A DNA stretch of 64,000 bases from Proteiniclasticum sp043951855 (GCF_043951855.1 NZ_JBINJW010000001.1:124001-188000); one strand, 5' to 3'. Counted from the first letter of the stretch, positions 44,010 through 53,629 are shown. Notes: generated from the letters alone by a model not told the origin. Numbers and translations are program-made.

Positions 44010-45035
44010 ATGTCATTTGAACAGAATATAGGCAAGACGCTCACAGACCTCATCGAAATCCACAGTCCCACCGGGTATCACCGAGAAGTCATGACGTATA
44101 TCAGGAAGGAACTGGATGATTCGAAAATCACATACAAGGAAACAGTTAAAGGTGCCATTCTTGCTACCTTAGAGGGTGAAAATGAGGAAGGCAGACTGTT
44201 TTCCGCGCACGTGGACACTTTAGGCGCCATGGTGAAATCCATAAAAGGCAAAGGAAGCCTCGAATTCATGCTTCTGGGCGGTTACATGTATAACACGCTG
44301 GAATCAGAGAACTGCTGGATCAGAACCTCTCATGGAAAACTCATCAGCGGAACCGTGCAGACAACCAAACCTTCCGTCCACATTGATGGTGGCGAAGCAC
44401 GCTCCCTGGAAAGAAAACAGCAGACCATGGAAGTGATCATCGACGAGAAGGTAAGCAGTGCAGAAGATGTCAAGGCACTGGGTATAAACGTCGGAGATTT
44501 CATATTCATCGAACCCAAGCTGAGAATTCTGGAAAACGGATTCATCAAATCAAGATATCTTGATGACAAGGCAAGCGTATCCATCCTGCTGGAAGCCATG
44601 AAGACTCTGAAGAAGGAAACGCTGAATAAAACGATTCACTTCTTCATTTCAAACTATGAAGAAGTCGGTCATGGAGCAAAGGCTGCACTTCCAGAGCACC
44701 TCACTGAATTCATCGCTGTGGATATGGGTGCTCCCGGAAATGATCAGAACAGCTCGGAATTCAAGGTGAATATCTGCGCAAAGGACAGCTCAGGTCCATA
44801 TGATTATGAACTTCGAAGAACACTTGAGATGCTCTGTGAAGAAGAGAATATCCCTTATGCCACAGACATCTATCCATTCTACGGTTCTGACGCATCCGCG
44901 GCATTAGGTGCCGGATATGATATCAGAACTGCGCTCATCGGACCGGGGGTCTTCGCATCCCACGGATATGAAAGAACCCATATGGAATCCATGAAAGCCA
45001 CCTATGATCTCATTGTAAGTTATGCGAAGAAATAG
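44010..45035 (+). CDS. M42 family metallo-aminopeptidase
   Basis: 341 residues from ATG 44010, preceded by GGAGGAGGG. Metal-site and catalytic segments of the M42/M20 superfamily are visible: SAHVDTLGAMV (about 62-72), LDDKASVSILLEAM (about 183-196), the catalytic glutamates in NYEEVGHGA (about 215-223), VDMGAPG and a C-terminal GPGVFASHGYERTH. Family members are tetrahedral aminopeptidases degrading short peptides, often with glutamyl preference. Specificity cannot be read here. Single gene with terminator. Confidence 0.92.
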   Translation: MSFEQNIGKTLTDLIEIHSPTGYHREVMTYIRKELDDSKITYKETVKGAILATLEGENEEGRLFSAHVDTLGAMVKSIKGKGSLEFMLLGGYMYNTLESENCWIRTSHGKLISGTVQTTKPSVHIDGGEARSLERKQQTMEVIIDEKVSSAEDVKALGINVGDFIFIEPKLRILENGFIKSRYLDDKASVSILLEAMKTLKKETLNKTIHFFISNYEEVGHGAKAALPEHLTEFIAVDMGAPGNDQNSSEFKVNICAKDSSGPYDYELRRTLEMLCEEENIPYATDIYPFYGSDASAALGAGYDIRTALIGPGVFASHGYERTHMESMKATYDLIVSYAKK

Positions 45036-45061
45036 ACGCTGAATCGAACCGGAGAAATCAA

Positions 45062-45106
45062 GGAAGCAGTGCCCTCCCTGTACTTATCAGGGCTGACACT
45101 GCTTCC
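45062..45106 (+). terminator. Terminator between the M42 gene and ddl
   Basis: GGAAGCAGTG/CACTGCTTCC (10 bp) with an inner CCCT/AGGG stem, then TTTTCTTCT. It can also stop the convergent ddl transcript. Confidence 0.85.
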
Positions 45107-45118
45107 TTTTCTTCTGCT

Positions 45119-46036
45119 TTATTCTTTTTCAGGACTTCTCAGTTTCACTGAAGTCTGTATGATCGCATCCAGGAGTCCTTTATAATCAAGCCCGATTCCC
45201 GCAGCACTCTTCGGAAAGAGTGAAGTGCTTGTCATCCCTGGAAGTGTATTGATTTCAAGAATATACGGGATACCATCTCTTATGATGAAATCCACTCTTG
45301 CATAGACATCACATTTCAGCACACGGAAGGTATCAAGGGCCATCTCATTGATCTCTTTCTGAAGGGCCTCTTCATACTCTATGATCACTTCCTCAGCACC
45401 GCCCGCTTCATACTTGGAGGAGTAATCGAAGAAACCGCCTTTGCTGGGTTTAATGATCAGTGTCGGCAGCACTTTCCCATCCAGAATCGGCACGGTGATT
45501 TCATCGCCTTTGATGAACTCTTCGATCATCACTTCCGTATCCACAAGGAGCCCTTCTCTGACACCATGAATCACTTCTTCCATGGTGCTGCAGATAAATG
45601 TCGCCACAGAAGATCCGCCGCAGTTGGGTTTCACCACCACAGGGAATCCCAGTTTCTTCAGCTTCTCTTCCGTCACATCTTCCGGTTTTCTTACGATGAA
45701 CCAGTCTCCCGTTCGGATTCCCTTGCTCTTCAGCACACATTTGGTAAGGTCCTTATCCATGCATACAGCACTGGAGGCCATTCCACATCCGGAATAAGGA
45801 ATATCGAGACTGTCAAGAATGCTCTGCACCGTTCCATCTTCTCCATATTTTCCGTGAAGAGCAAGAAGCGCAAAATCAATTCCCTTCACTTTCTCGAAAA
45901 TATCCATCTTGCTGTCCAGTATGATTTCCACACCTTCGTATCCGTTAAAATTTATATTCTTCAGGATCTCTCTTCCCGAAGATAATGAGACTTCCCTCTC
46001 ACTGGAAATCCCACCCATGATTACACCAATCTTCAA
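45119..46036 (-). CDS. ddl: D-alanine--D-alanine ligase
   Basis: 305 residues, ATP-grasp fold. GGISSEREVSLSSG at the N-terminus, ALHGKYGEDGTVQ, PYSGCGMASS, VKPNCGGSS (ATP loop), the omega-loop FDYSSKY and EINTLPGMTSTS near the C-terminus are all present. The SKY tyrosine fits an enzyme making D-Ala-D-Ala rather than D-Ala-D-Lac, as far as I recall the family. It supplies the cell-wall dipeptide for MurF. Confidence 0.95.
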   Translation of the reverse strand: MKIGVIMGGISSEREVSLSSGREILKNINFNGYEGVEIILDSKMDIFEKVKGIDFALLALHGKYGEDGTVQSILDSLDIPYSGCGMASSAVCMDKDLTKCVLKSKGIRTGDWFIVRKPEDVTEEKLKKLGFPVVVKPNCGGSSVATFICSTMEEVIHGVREGLLVDTEVMIEEFIKGDEITVPILDGKVLPTLIIKPSKGGFFDYSSKYEAGGAEEVIIEYEEALQKEINEMALDTFRVLKCDVYARVDFIIRDGIPYILEINTLPGMTSTSLFPKSAAGIGLDYKGLLDAIIQTSVKLRSPEKE

Positions 46037-46183
46037 TCTAACTCACTCCTGTTTCACTTACACAATTACTGAAATTCTAAAGTACATTATTGCACCAAAA
46101 AACCGTTCTGACAAGAAAAATTAATCTCTGGCTTTCCCATGTAAAAGAGAAAAGACAGGGTTGTCTTAACGAGAAGCATTTCC

Positions 46184-48538
46184 CTATCTTTCTGCGTTGG
46201 GAATATCGGAAAACTCGATATCCACACGATTTGAAGTTTTTTCGTAAAAGTCCTTCTCCAGTGCCACTTCATCTGTTTCTTGTGTGAGTTCGTCCTTCAA
46301 AATCAGTCTGAAGGTGGTTCCCTTATCCAGTTCACTGGATACGATACAGTCACCTTCCATGAGATTCATCAGCTTCTTCACGATGGAAAGTCCGATCCCT
46401 GTCCCTTCCGTATCTCTTGTTGTGGATTTATTCACCTGGATGAACCGGTCGAATATATGATCCACATTATCCTTCGAAATTCCGATTCCGGTATCCTGCA
46501 CATCAATGTACACGTTATTCTCTTCTTCATCCAGAGAGAGATTCACAAAGATGCTTCCACCTTTCTTCGTGAATTTGATGGCATTACTGAGAAGATTCAG
46601 CAGCACTCTCTCCAGAGACTGGAGATCAAATGCGACCAGATGTTCTTCCACTTCCGTATCGAATATGATTTTCAGTCCTTTTCCTTCTGCATAATGAAGT
46701 ACAGACATCACCGTATCCTCTGTGAAACTGACGATATCCTGATTGATCATATGCAGTGTGTAGAATCCAGAGTCCACCTTCGTGATATCAAGAATATTGG
46801 AGACAATACGCATGAGGCGGTAGGAATTATGCCGGATGAGCCCCGCATACTTTTCGGTTTTGCCTTTCTCATACTCTGATATATCCATCATGTCCAGTGC
46901 CGATAGAATGATATTGATGGGTGTCCTCAGTTCATGGGACATATTCGCAAAGAATTCATTGAACATCTTTTCATTCTCTTCCGCAATGTAGAGCTTTCTG
47001 ATGTTGGCTTCGTTTTCGATTCTCAGTTCATGCAGCTTGATGGAATTGGTCACATTACGGAGAAAGACCAGCATCTGCTTCTTGTTGCTTTCCACACCGA
47101 TGAGCCGGACATTGGGTTCCACATAAATGTCCTGCCCTTTATGGTCTTTGATTTTTCTTGTTTCCAGCTTCAGAATTTCACTTGTGGAGATTCTCTCCCC
47201 GATTTCATCCAGCTCCTTGAAGCTCATCCCCATGAAACGTTCCTCTGCAGGCATATTGACGGGCTTCACACTGGGGAGATTTCTAAAATCGTTGTACACA
47301 ATATCATTGGCTTCCACCACGCGCTTGCGCACAAGATCGTAAAGAAAAATGAAATCCGGGATCAGATTGAAGAAGCTTCTGTATTTATATTCCGATCTCT
47401 CCAGAGATTCCTGCATGGCTCTGATTACAGTGATGTCCTTTGCCGTGATACAGAAGATCTCCTCATCATCCTGCTCGATGTACACCACATCCACATCCAG
47501 AATATAGGTATTGTCTCCCAGGTTGAACTTCATGGAAGAAGAATAGTTCATATTGTATTTGATGACTTCATATTTCTCTGTAAGGTAATTGGACATGTCC
47601 TTATCCAGATATTCTCCATAGTGATTGAAAAAAATCTTGTATTTGGAATTCGAATACAGAATCTGATGTCTGGAATTCACGAAAACAGTGATGTTCTCAT
47701 TGTACTCCGCGGATTTGAAAAACATGAAAAGATTTTTCTTGAGCACTTCCGATTTCTTGATGGATTCATCCTTTTCTCTCACAATCTCATAAAATGCCAG
47801 AGGCACGAAAATGATGTAAAGACCAAAGGTCATGGTTTCCATGATTGTTCCTGCAAACAGAAATCTGTAGTCATTTCCGCTGGAAAAGATGCTGTAGAAG
47901 ATCATCGATGTGCTGTAGGTGAAGCTCCCAAGATAGATGGAGAAATTCATGGCATTCTTCAGTGTCGAAAATGTGTTGTAATACCATCCGAATAACACCG
48001 GTATGGCTGACAGCATGATCAGTTCGAGCGCATAGGTCATCTCATTTGAGAAGATCAGTGGATCATCCAGAACAAAGGATCTCAGGTAGAGATAGAAGAA
48101 CAGAATCATGATGGAAAGAAAAACCAGAAAATCCGCATTGATCCTTATGATTCTATAGGTCAGTTTCGCTGTGAGAATAAATCCTGAAAGAACCACTATG
48201 AGGAAATAGAACCCGAGAAACGTAGCATCAATCTGTCCGTCTATATTAAAGAGATTGTTCTGATACTCGAGAACCGATCCGAAGAGAAGCCCCAAGGCGA
48301 AAATGTAGAGATATTTCTTCTTCGTGTAGTACCCGTAGAGAAGAATCATGGTGGATGAAAGCAAGGCGATGGCTATGTTCGCCGCATCAAGATTAAGATA
48401 GAACGGTATTTCTCCCCCACTTGTGAAAAGATGTGCTGCAAGAAATGCCAGAAGACCTGACAGCACAAGAATAGAAAGGGCTATGATATTTGATCTGATC
48501 AAGCTGCTTAGTGTTTTTCTTGAATTCAATCTGCTCAC
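46184..48538 (-). CDS. Large membrane sensor histidine kinase with PAS domains
   Basis: 784 residues from GTG 48538 (AAAGGG upstream, a TTG 9 bp later is an alternative). Eight or nine membrane helices fill residues 15-265, like an MASE-type integral sensor. Two PAS-like segments follow (about 280-390 and 395-510). The kinase core has the phospho-acceptor FFANMSHELRTP (histidine near 544), N box LLNLLSNAIKF, G1 DTGIGIS and G2 GTGIGLSIV. No response regulator gene is adjacent, so it is an orphan kinase. The signal is unknown. Confidence 0.93.
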   Translation of the reverse strand: MSRLNSRKTLSSLIRSNIIALSILVLSGLLAFLAAHLFTSGGEIPFYLNLDAANIAIALLSSTMILLYGYYTKKKYLYIFALGLLFGSVLEYQNNLFNIDGQIDATFLGFYFLIVVLSGFILTAKLTYRIIRINADFLVFLSIMILFFYLYLRSFVLDDPLIFSNEMTYALELIMLSAIPVLFGWYYNTFSTLKNAMNFSIYLGSFTYSTSMIFYSIFSSGNDYRFLFAGTIMETMTFGLYIIFVPLAFYEIVREKDESIKKSEVLKKNLFMFFKSAEYNENITVFVNSRHQILYSNSKYKIFFNHYGEYLDKDMSNYLTEKYEVIKYNMNYSSSMKFNLGDNTYILDVDVVYIEQDDEEIFCITAKDITVIRAMQESLERSEYKYRSFFNLIPDFIFLYDLVRKRVVEANDIVYNDFRNLPSVKPVNMPAEERFMGMSFKELDEIGERISTSEILKLETRKIKDHKGQDIYVEPNVRLIGVESNKKQMLVFLRNVTNSIKLHELRIENEANIRKLYIAEENEKMFNEFFANMSHELRTPINIILSALDMMDISEYEKGKTEKYAGLIRHNSYRLMRIVSNILDITKVDSGFYTLHMINQDIVSFTEDTVMSVLHYAEGKGLKIIFDTEVEEHLVAFDLQSLERVLLNLLSNAIKFTKKGGSIFVNLSLDEEENNVYIDVQDTGIGISKDNVDHIFDRFIQVNKSTTRDTEGTGIGLSIVKKLMNLMEGDCIVSSELDKGTTFRLILKDELTQETDEVALEKDFYEKTSNRVDIEFSDIPNAER

Positions 48539-48560
48539 GCCCTTTCTTCTTTGTCATTTC

Positions 48561-49217
48561 CTATTTTTTCTGTTCCACTGCCAGTGATTTTCTGTTCTTC
48601 TTGTAATAGGTGCAGAGATGATTCACAGGACAGGCTCCACATTTCGGTGCCCTGGCAAAACAGAGTCTTCTGCCGTGGAAGATCAGCAGATGATGCGTGT
48701 CGATCCACAGGTCCTTGTCGATTCTTCTCATCAGTGCCTTTTCCGTCTTTTCCACTGTGGTCTCATCCACAATGCCGATGCGGTTGCTGACTCTGAACAC
48801 ATGGGTGTCCACAGCTATGGCAGGCACTCTGTATGCTGTGGACAGCACCACATTTGCCGTCTTTCTGCCCACACCTGGAAGCTCCACAAGCTCTTCCATG
48901 GTTTTCGGAACCTCACCATTATGCTTTTCCTTTAACATCGGAAACAGCTTCATGAGATTCCTCCCTTTGGATTTATAAAGGCCGATGACTTTAATATGGC
49001 TTTCAAGCTCTTCCGGTGTGATGGTCAGGAAATCATCCAGCGTCTCATACTTCCTGAAAAGCTCTTCTGTCACTTCATTGACTTTCTTGTCCGTGGCCTG
49101 AGCAGATAAGATGGTGGCCACCAGAAGCTGCACCGGATTTCTATGATTCAGTTCACATTTCGCATCCGGATAGGTTTCCATGAGAATTTCAATGACTTCC
49201 TTGTTCTTTTTATTCAT
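48561..49217 (-). CDS. nth: Endonuclease III
   Basis: 218 residues. The helix-hairpin-helix LPGVGRKTANVV contains the catalytic lysine, and VDTHVFRVSNR the catalytic aspartate. The 4Fe-4S ligands are C-x6-C-x2-C-x5-C in CFARAPKCGACPVNHLC. It removes oxidised pyrimidines from DNA. It is complete and of standard length. Followed 22 bp later by the kinase gene. Confidence 0.97.
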   Translation of the reverse strand: MNKKNKEVIEILMETYPDAKCELNHRNPVQLLVATILSAQATDKKVNEVTEELFRKYETLDDFLTITPEELESHIKVIGLYKSKGRNLMKLFPMLKEKHNGEVPKTMEELVELPGVGRKTANVVLSTAYRVPAIAVDTHVFRVSNRIGIVDETTVEKTEKALMRRIDKDLWIDTHHLLIFHGRRLCFARAPKCGACPVNHLCTYYKKNRKSLAVEQKK

Positions 49218-49245
49218 TCATTCCTCCATATATCATGAAAGAAGA

Positions 49246-49944
49246 CTATTTATAGACACCCCTGTATTCCTCTGGAAGCATCACGGAAATTTTTCTCATG
49301 ATGTAATCCATGGTGCTCTGATCATATTCTTCCTTCGACTGTTCTTCTGTTTTTGCGGGAACACTGAATGGTTTCCCTGCCTGTACTCTTATTGTACCCT
49401 TATGTATTTTTTCACCGGTCATATTTCCGTCCTTGGCGATGGGCAGAATCTTTTCCGATCCCGTCATGGCCAGAGGAACGATTCTCACCTTTGCAAGTCT
49501 TGCAATGAGAAGAATGCCTCTTTTCCCTTCAATCATGGAGCCCACTCTGGAACGTGTGCCTTCCGGGAAAATCATCACGTTCTGGCCGGACTTGAGAAGA
49601 CCTATGATCTCCTTCATGGCCGCCTTGTCCGGTGAATTGGGTTTGATGTTGATGCTTCGGAACACTTTCTTGAAGAGTCCTGTGAACGGGTCATCCGTCA
49701 GCTTCTGACCTGCAACGAATGTAGGCTTGTAGTCACCGATCACTCTGTTCAGTGCCGGTCCGTCAATGTTACTCAGATGATTGCAGATGAAGATCACCGT
49801 CTCATCTTTGTCTGGCAGATTCTCTTCCCCCTGGAGCTCCACCTTGACGAGTTTCGTGAATATATAGTCCAGCCCTCTATGAGCGACAAATTTCTGAACA
49901 CCTTCCGGCGCCTTGGCCAGTGCTTTCAATAAAAATTTTCTCAA
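49246..49944 (-). CDS. plsC: 1-acyl-sn-glycerol-3-phosphate acyltransferase
   Basis: 232 residues. The catalytic HxxxxD motif is NHLSNID (about 51-57). FVAGQKL and the FPEGTRS motif (about 125-131) bind glycerol phosphate. It converts lysophosphatidate to phosphatidate at the membrane. It lies with nth downstream and queG upstream, a loose operon. Confidence 0.94.
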   Translation of the reverse strand: MRKFLLKALAKAPEGVQKFVAHRGLDYIFTKLVKVELQGEENLPDKDETVIFICNHLSNIDGPALNRVIGDYKPTFVAGQKLTDDPFTGLFKKVFRSINIKPNSPDKAAMKEIIGLLKSGQNVMIFPEGTRSRVGSMIEGKRGILLIARLAKVRIVPLAMTGSEKILPIAKDGNMTGEKIHKGTIRVQAGKPFSVPAKTEEQSKEEYDQSTMDYIMRKISVMLPEEYRGVYK

Positions 49945-49976
49945 AATAATAACCCCTTTTTATATTATATTTTTCA

Positions 49977-50975
49977 TTATAAGTTGAAAAGTGTCTGAAG
50001 TCTATTATAATACTCTTTCAGATAGTCTGTGTTTATATGCTTTTCATCTGGTTTTTTTCCTCTTCTCATGAGTTCGATCATGGCATTTCTCTGAAGAAGC
50101 TTCTTGCCTCTCCACCCTGAGCTGGTCTCCTTGTATTTCACAAACTCCTTGTTGGTCAGAGCCAGAAGTTCCATAAGACTGGGGTATTTCATATATTCCC
50201 TGGGTCTGAACTCTTCCATGGGACTGATCCTGATATCCCTGTTCAGAGGACATGCTCTCTGACAGGTGTCGCATCCGAAAAGTCTGCCTCTGAAGAGAAG
50301 CATCTCTTCGTCAGTGATTTCCTTGTTCTGGGTGATATAGGACATGCACCTTCTGGTGTTGTAGAGCTCACTTCCCAGAATCTGAGTCGGACATGCCTTC
50401 ATGCACCGGACACATTCCCCGCAGACTTCATGCTCCGGAATTTCCTTCCAGTCTCTTTCACTTGTTTCCATCTCGAGTTCCGTCATGATCTCCCCCAGAA
50501 ATACATAACTTCCATACTCCTTTGTGATCACCATGTGATTCTTCCCGATTTCTCCAGTACCTGCCACATGGGCGATATAACGCTCCGGAAGAGAATTGTT
50601 GTCTGCAAAGACTTTGGCCTCATATCCCTTTTCTCGAATAAGATCTGCGATCTTCTCCAGATGATCCTTCACCACAAGATGATAATCTTTTCCTAAGGTA
50701 TAGAGAGAAAAGTATCCTTCCTTATGAATATAGGAATCATAATAGTAGGGAAAAGCGATACTGATGATGGTTTTCGCATGCTCCATTTCACAGGAAAGAT
50801 CGATTTTCTTCTTAAGATCATTCTCCTCGAATGTAGTGGTGAGATCCAGTTTCTTTCTTTCTTCAAAATAGGCCAGTGAATCCGTAAGGGTTCTGACTTT
50901 CATGAATCCGTAAGCAGTAAGTCCCATATCCTCAAGTTTTCTCTTTATTTCCTCTTTTATCTGATTTTCCATCAT
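49977..50975 (-). CDS. queG: Epoxyqueuosine reductase
   Basis: 332 residues. It catalyses the last step of queuosine synthesis on tRNA, using cobalamin and two 4Fe-4S clusters. The N-terminal cobalamin region contains AGTGEIGKNHMVIT. The ferredoxin-like part has CGECVRCMKACPTQIL and CDTCQRACPLNRD. It is shorter than the enzyme from E. coli (about 380), mainly because the C-terminal HEAT-like tail is short. Other queuosine genes are not in the window. Confidence 0.92.
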   Translation of the reverse strand: MMENQIKEEIKRKLEDMGLTAYGFMKVRTLTDSLAYFEERKKLDLTTTFEENDLKKKIDLSCEMEHAKTIISIAFPYYYDSYIHKEGYFSLYTLGKDYHLVVKDHLEKIADLIREKGYEAKVFADNNSLPERYIAHVAGTGEIGKNHMVITKEYGSYVFLGEIMTELEMETSERDWKEIPEHEVCGECVRCMKACPTQILGSELYNTRRCMSYITQNKEITDEEMLLFRGRLFGCDTCQRACPLNRDIRISPMEEFRPREYMKYPSLMELLALTNKEFVKYKETSSGWRGKKLLQRNAMIELMRRGKKPDEKHINTDYLKEYYNRLQTLFNL

Positions 50976-51043
50976 TTCACTTCCTTTTTCATTCCCTGCT
51001 TATATTCATTATAAGTGATGGATAGGATTTTACGAAATGAAAA

Positions 51044-51070
51044 AATGCCTCGGGAAATTCCCGAGGCATT
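51044..51070 (-). terminator. cysE terminator
   Basis: AATGCCTCGGGA/TCCCGAGGCATT (12 bp) followed by TTTTTT on the minus strand, 20 bp after the cysE stop. Confidence 0.92.
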
Positions 51071-51089
51071 CAGATCGTTCTTTTTCTTA

Positions 51090-51647
51090 TCATATGTAGT
51101 CATAATAGAGGAACTTGACATCCGAGGATTCATTTTTACGAACCAGGATACGAGCCGGTGTACCCACCGCTGTAGCTCCATTGGGTACACTTTTAAGAAC
51201 TACGGAATTCGCCCCGATTTTCGCATCATCACCGATTCGTATGGGTCCCAGAATTTTCGCGCCGGCACCGATCATGACACGATCGCCAAGATCCGGATGC
51301 CTCTTCGGCGCATCACAGTCCGTGGCGCCTAATGTCACACCATGATAAATGGTGCAGTCGTCGCCAATTGTTGCTGTCTCTCCGATGACAACACCCATGC
51401 CATGGTCAATGAACAGTCTTCTTCCGATCCTTGCACCTGGATGAATTTCTATTCCCGTGGTCCATCTGGACAGCTGACTGATGAGCCTGGCCAGAAAAAA
51501 CAGCTTCTTTCTGAAAAAGAAATGCGAAATCCTGTATGCAAAGAGGGCATGGATTGTAGGGTAAAGAAGCAGCACTTCCAGATAGGATTTTGCCGCCACA
51601 TCATTATTCATTACGTTTTTCACATCTTCATGTAGCCCTCTGAACAT
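51090..51647 (-). CDS. cysE: Serine O-acetyltransferase
   Basis: 185 residues. A short N-terminal helical part is followed by left-handed beta-helix hexapeptide repeats (about 65-170) with IHPGARIGRRLFIDHGMGVV and VTLGATDCDAPKRHPDLGD. It makes O-acetylserine from serine and acetyl-CoA, the carbon substrate of cysteine synthase encoded 15 bp upstream in the same transcript. Confidence 0.96.
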   Translation of the reverse strand: MFRGLHEDVKNVMNNDVAAKSYLEVLLLYPTIHALFAYRISHFFFRKKLFFLARLISQLSRWTTGIEIHPGARIGRRLFIDHGMGVVIGETATIGDDCTIYHGVTLGATDCDAPKRHPDLGDRVMIGAGAKILGPIRIGDDAKIGANSVVLKSVPNGATAVGTPARILVRKNESSDVKFLYYDYI

Positions 51648-51662
51648 AATTCACCTCAAACT

Positions 51663-52577
51663 CTACTCAAATAAACCCATGGAGATGTATTTCTCTCCAC
51701 CGTCTGGTGCTACTGTCACAACTTTCTTTCCCTTGCCAAGGGTTCCTGCGATTCTAAGTGCTCCGCATAGATTGGCCCCTGCAGAGATCCCGATGAGAAC
51801 ACCTTCAGACTGCGCAAATGCTTTGGCTGTTGCAAAAGCATCCTCTGTGGACACCGTCAAGATTTCATCCACATGTTCTCCTGTGTAGTTTTCCGGAATG
51901 AATCCGGCTCCGATCCCCTGAATCTTATGGGGACCTGGGTTTTCGCCTGATAGAACTGCTGATGTGGTGGGTTCCACCGCCACAATCTTCACATTCTTTC
52001 CATGGTCTTTGGCATAATTTCCGAACCCTGTGATGGTTCCGCCTGTACCTACACCCACTACAAAAGCATCCAGTTCAGGAACATCTTCGAAGATTTCCTT
52101 CGCTGTGGTCTGGTAATGTTTGGAAGGATTCGCAGGATTCACGAACTGCTGAGGTATGAAGCCAAGTTCCCCGATTTCGCTTCGGATCTCCTCGGCTTTC
52201 GCAATGGCACCTTTCATCCCTGCTGCAGCTTCTGTCAATACCAGCTCTGCTCCGTAGGCTTTGATCAGTGCTCTTCTTTCCTGACTCATGGATTCAGGCA
52301 TCACGATGATCACTCTGTATCCCTTTACTTTACCAAGCATAGCCAGCGCGATTCCGGTATTTCCGCTGGTGGGCTCGATGATCACTGAATCTTTTTTTAA
52401 AGCTCCGGCTTTCTCCGCATCTTCCAGCATACCTAGTGCCGCACGGTCCTTGGTGCTACCTGCAGGATTCATTTTTTCAAGCTTTATATATACATCTGCG
52501 CGATTCTCCGCATCAAATCCGTTCACTTTCAATAGAGGTGTGTTTCCAACCATTTCAATGGAATTATTATAAATCAT
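51663..52577 (-). CDS. cysK: Cysteine synthase (O-acetylserine sulfhydrylase)
   Basis: 304 residues, PLP-dependent. The PLP lysine lies in PAGSTKDRAA, the substrate loop is PTSGNTGIALAM and the phosphate-binding GTGGTITGFG is present. It makes cysteine from O-acetylserine and sulfide. It is first of the cysK-cysE operon behind a consensus promoter and a palindromic operator. Confidence 0.96.
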   Translation of the reverse strand: MIYNNSIEMVGNTPLLKVNGFDAENRADVYIKLEKMNPAGSTKDRAALGMLEDAEKAGALKKDSVIIEPTSGNTGIALAMLGKVKGYRVIIVMPESMSQERRALIKAYGAELVLTEAAAGMKGAIAKAEEIRSEIGELGFIPQQFVNPANPSKHYQTTAKEIFEDVPELDAFVVGVGTGGTITGFGNYAKDHGKNVKIVAVEPTTSAVLSGENPGPHKIQGIGAGFIPENYTGEHVDEILTVSTEDAFATAKAFAQSEGVLIGISAGANLCGALRIAGTLGKGKKVVTVAPDGGEKYISMGLFE

Positions 52578-52597
52578 TTTTCTACCTCACTTTTCAT

Positions 52598-52659
52598 TTC
52601 CTAGTAAACCACTAGGAATTCCTGTTGTAAATATTACATCAAGCACAATCTTTTGTCAA
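52598..52659 (-). promoter_or_regulatory. cysK promoter and Rrf2/CymR-like operator
   Basis: On the minus strand TTGACA (52654-52659), 17 bp and TAATAT (52631-52636). A perfect inverted repeat TTCCTAGT-GGTTT-ACTAGGAA (52598-52618) covers the early transcribed region. Its form matches CymR/Rrf2-type sites before cysteine genes in Firmicutes. Confidence 0.8.
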
Positions 52660-52707
52660 TATATCCTGCTCTCTTTTCAATGCCTCTCAACCGTTTACAT
52701 CATAAAA

Positions 52708-52728
52708 AGCCTGCCGGGATGGCAAGCT
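52708..52728 (-). terminator. Terminator of the lipid kinase gene
   Basis: AGCTTGCC pairs with GGCAGGCT (one G-T) and a TTTTT tract follows on the minus strand. Confidence 0.8.
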
Positions 52729-52735
52729 CTTCTAG

Positions 52736-53629
52736 TTACAGATGTGTCTTATCTACACCAAGGACCTGGATTCCTTTGGGTATACACTGAATATGAAGCG
52801 GAAAATCAGGTCCTCTTTCTCCATCGATGTCACTCACAATGAGTTCATCAGAAGTTTCAATAAAGATTTCCTTGGTCTGAAAATAGAGAAGTCCCACCGG
52901 GTCTTCCAGGTGATCTCCCCTTAGAAGTCTGCCCAGAAGCGGAAGAATCTCTTTAAGATTCGCCTTGATCAGAATCACATCCAGCAGTCCGTCATCGGCT
53001 TTGGATTTGTATGCGAAATCCAGATTCCCTGCGGTTCTTCCATTAAATACCAGCAGCGCATACATATCCCCTTCGTAATTACCATCTTCAGAAGTGATCT
53101 TCACCGGAATTCTTCTAAAGGTCGGAATCTGCTCGATGCCTTTGATGTAGTAGGCCAGTTTTCCTATGGCATTTTTCAGCTCGCTGTGGGTTTTCTGGGA
53201 AACATCCGTAAGCAGTCCTGTGCTTGCCACATTCAGGAAATACTTGTCGTTGATTTTCCCAAGGTCCATCCACTTCGGTTCCAGAGAAAACATACGATCC
53301 AGGGCTTTGGAGATGTCCTTCGGAATGCCGATGTATCTTGCATAGTCATTGGCGGTGCCCATGGGAAGGATTCCTACAGGCAGGCTGATTCCCTTATTCA
53401 TCATGTAGTTGATGAGAATATCCACGGTTCCGTCTCCACCGGCAATGAGCACATGATGGTAGTGATCGTGAATATCCTCCATGGCACTGGCCATATCCAT
53501 ATTCTCATCCAGTCTTGCTGGAACGATGAAATACCCGTTTTTCTGATGCACTTCTATGACTTCATCAAGTTTATCAATGATGTAATTATCTCCCGCATGG
53601 GGATTATAGATGAACTTAACCTTTTCCAT
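52736..53629 (-). CDS. Diacylglycerol/lipid kinase family protein
   Basis: 297 residues from ATG 53629, which follows GGAGGAAGG. The frame upstream lacks a site. IYNPHAG at the N-terminus and the ATP-binding VLIAGGDGTVDILINYMM, plus GILPMGTANDYAR, are signatures of the YegS/DgkB/BmrU family. It phosphorylates a lipid alcohol such as diacylglycerol. It reads towards cysK and has its own terminator. Confidence 0.92.
   Translation of the reverse strand: MEKVKFIYNPHAGDNYIIDKLDEVIEVHQKNGYFIVPARLDENMDMASAMEDIHDHYHHVLIAGGDGTVDILINYMMNKGISLPVGILPMGTANDYARYIGIPKDISKALDRMFSLEPKWMDLGKINDKYFLNVASTGLLTDVSQKTHSELKNAIGKLAYYIKGIEQIPTFRRIPVKITSEDGNYEGDMYALLVFNGRTAGNLDFAYKSKADDGLLDVILIKANLKEILPLLGRLLRGDHLEDPVGLLYFQTKEIFIETSDELIVSDIDGERGPDFPLHIQCIPKGIQVLGVDKTHL

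Noticed and set aside
42116..46036. A glycopeptide-resistance cluster suggested by a VanW-family gene near ddl
   Set aside because: vanHAX, vanRS and a D-Ala-D-Lac-type ligase are lacking; VanW domains are common in ordinary Clostridia envelope proteins.
46934..47995. A 353-codon plus-strand frame opposite the histidine kinase
   Set aside because: Shadow frame of the kinase PAS and membrane regions; His-rich composition and no translation signals.
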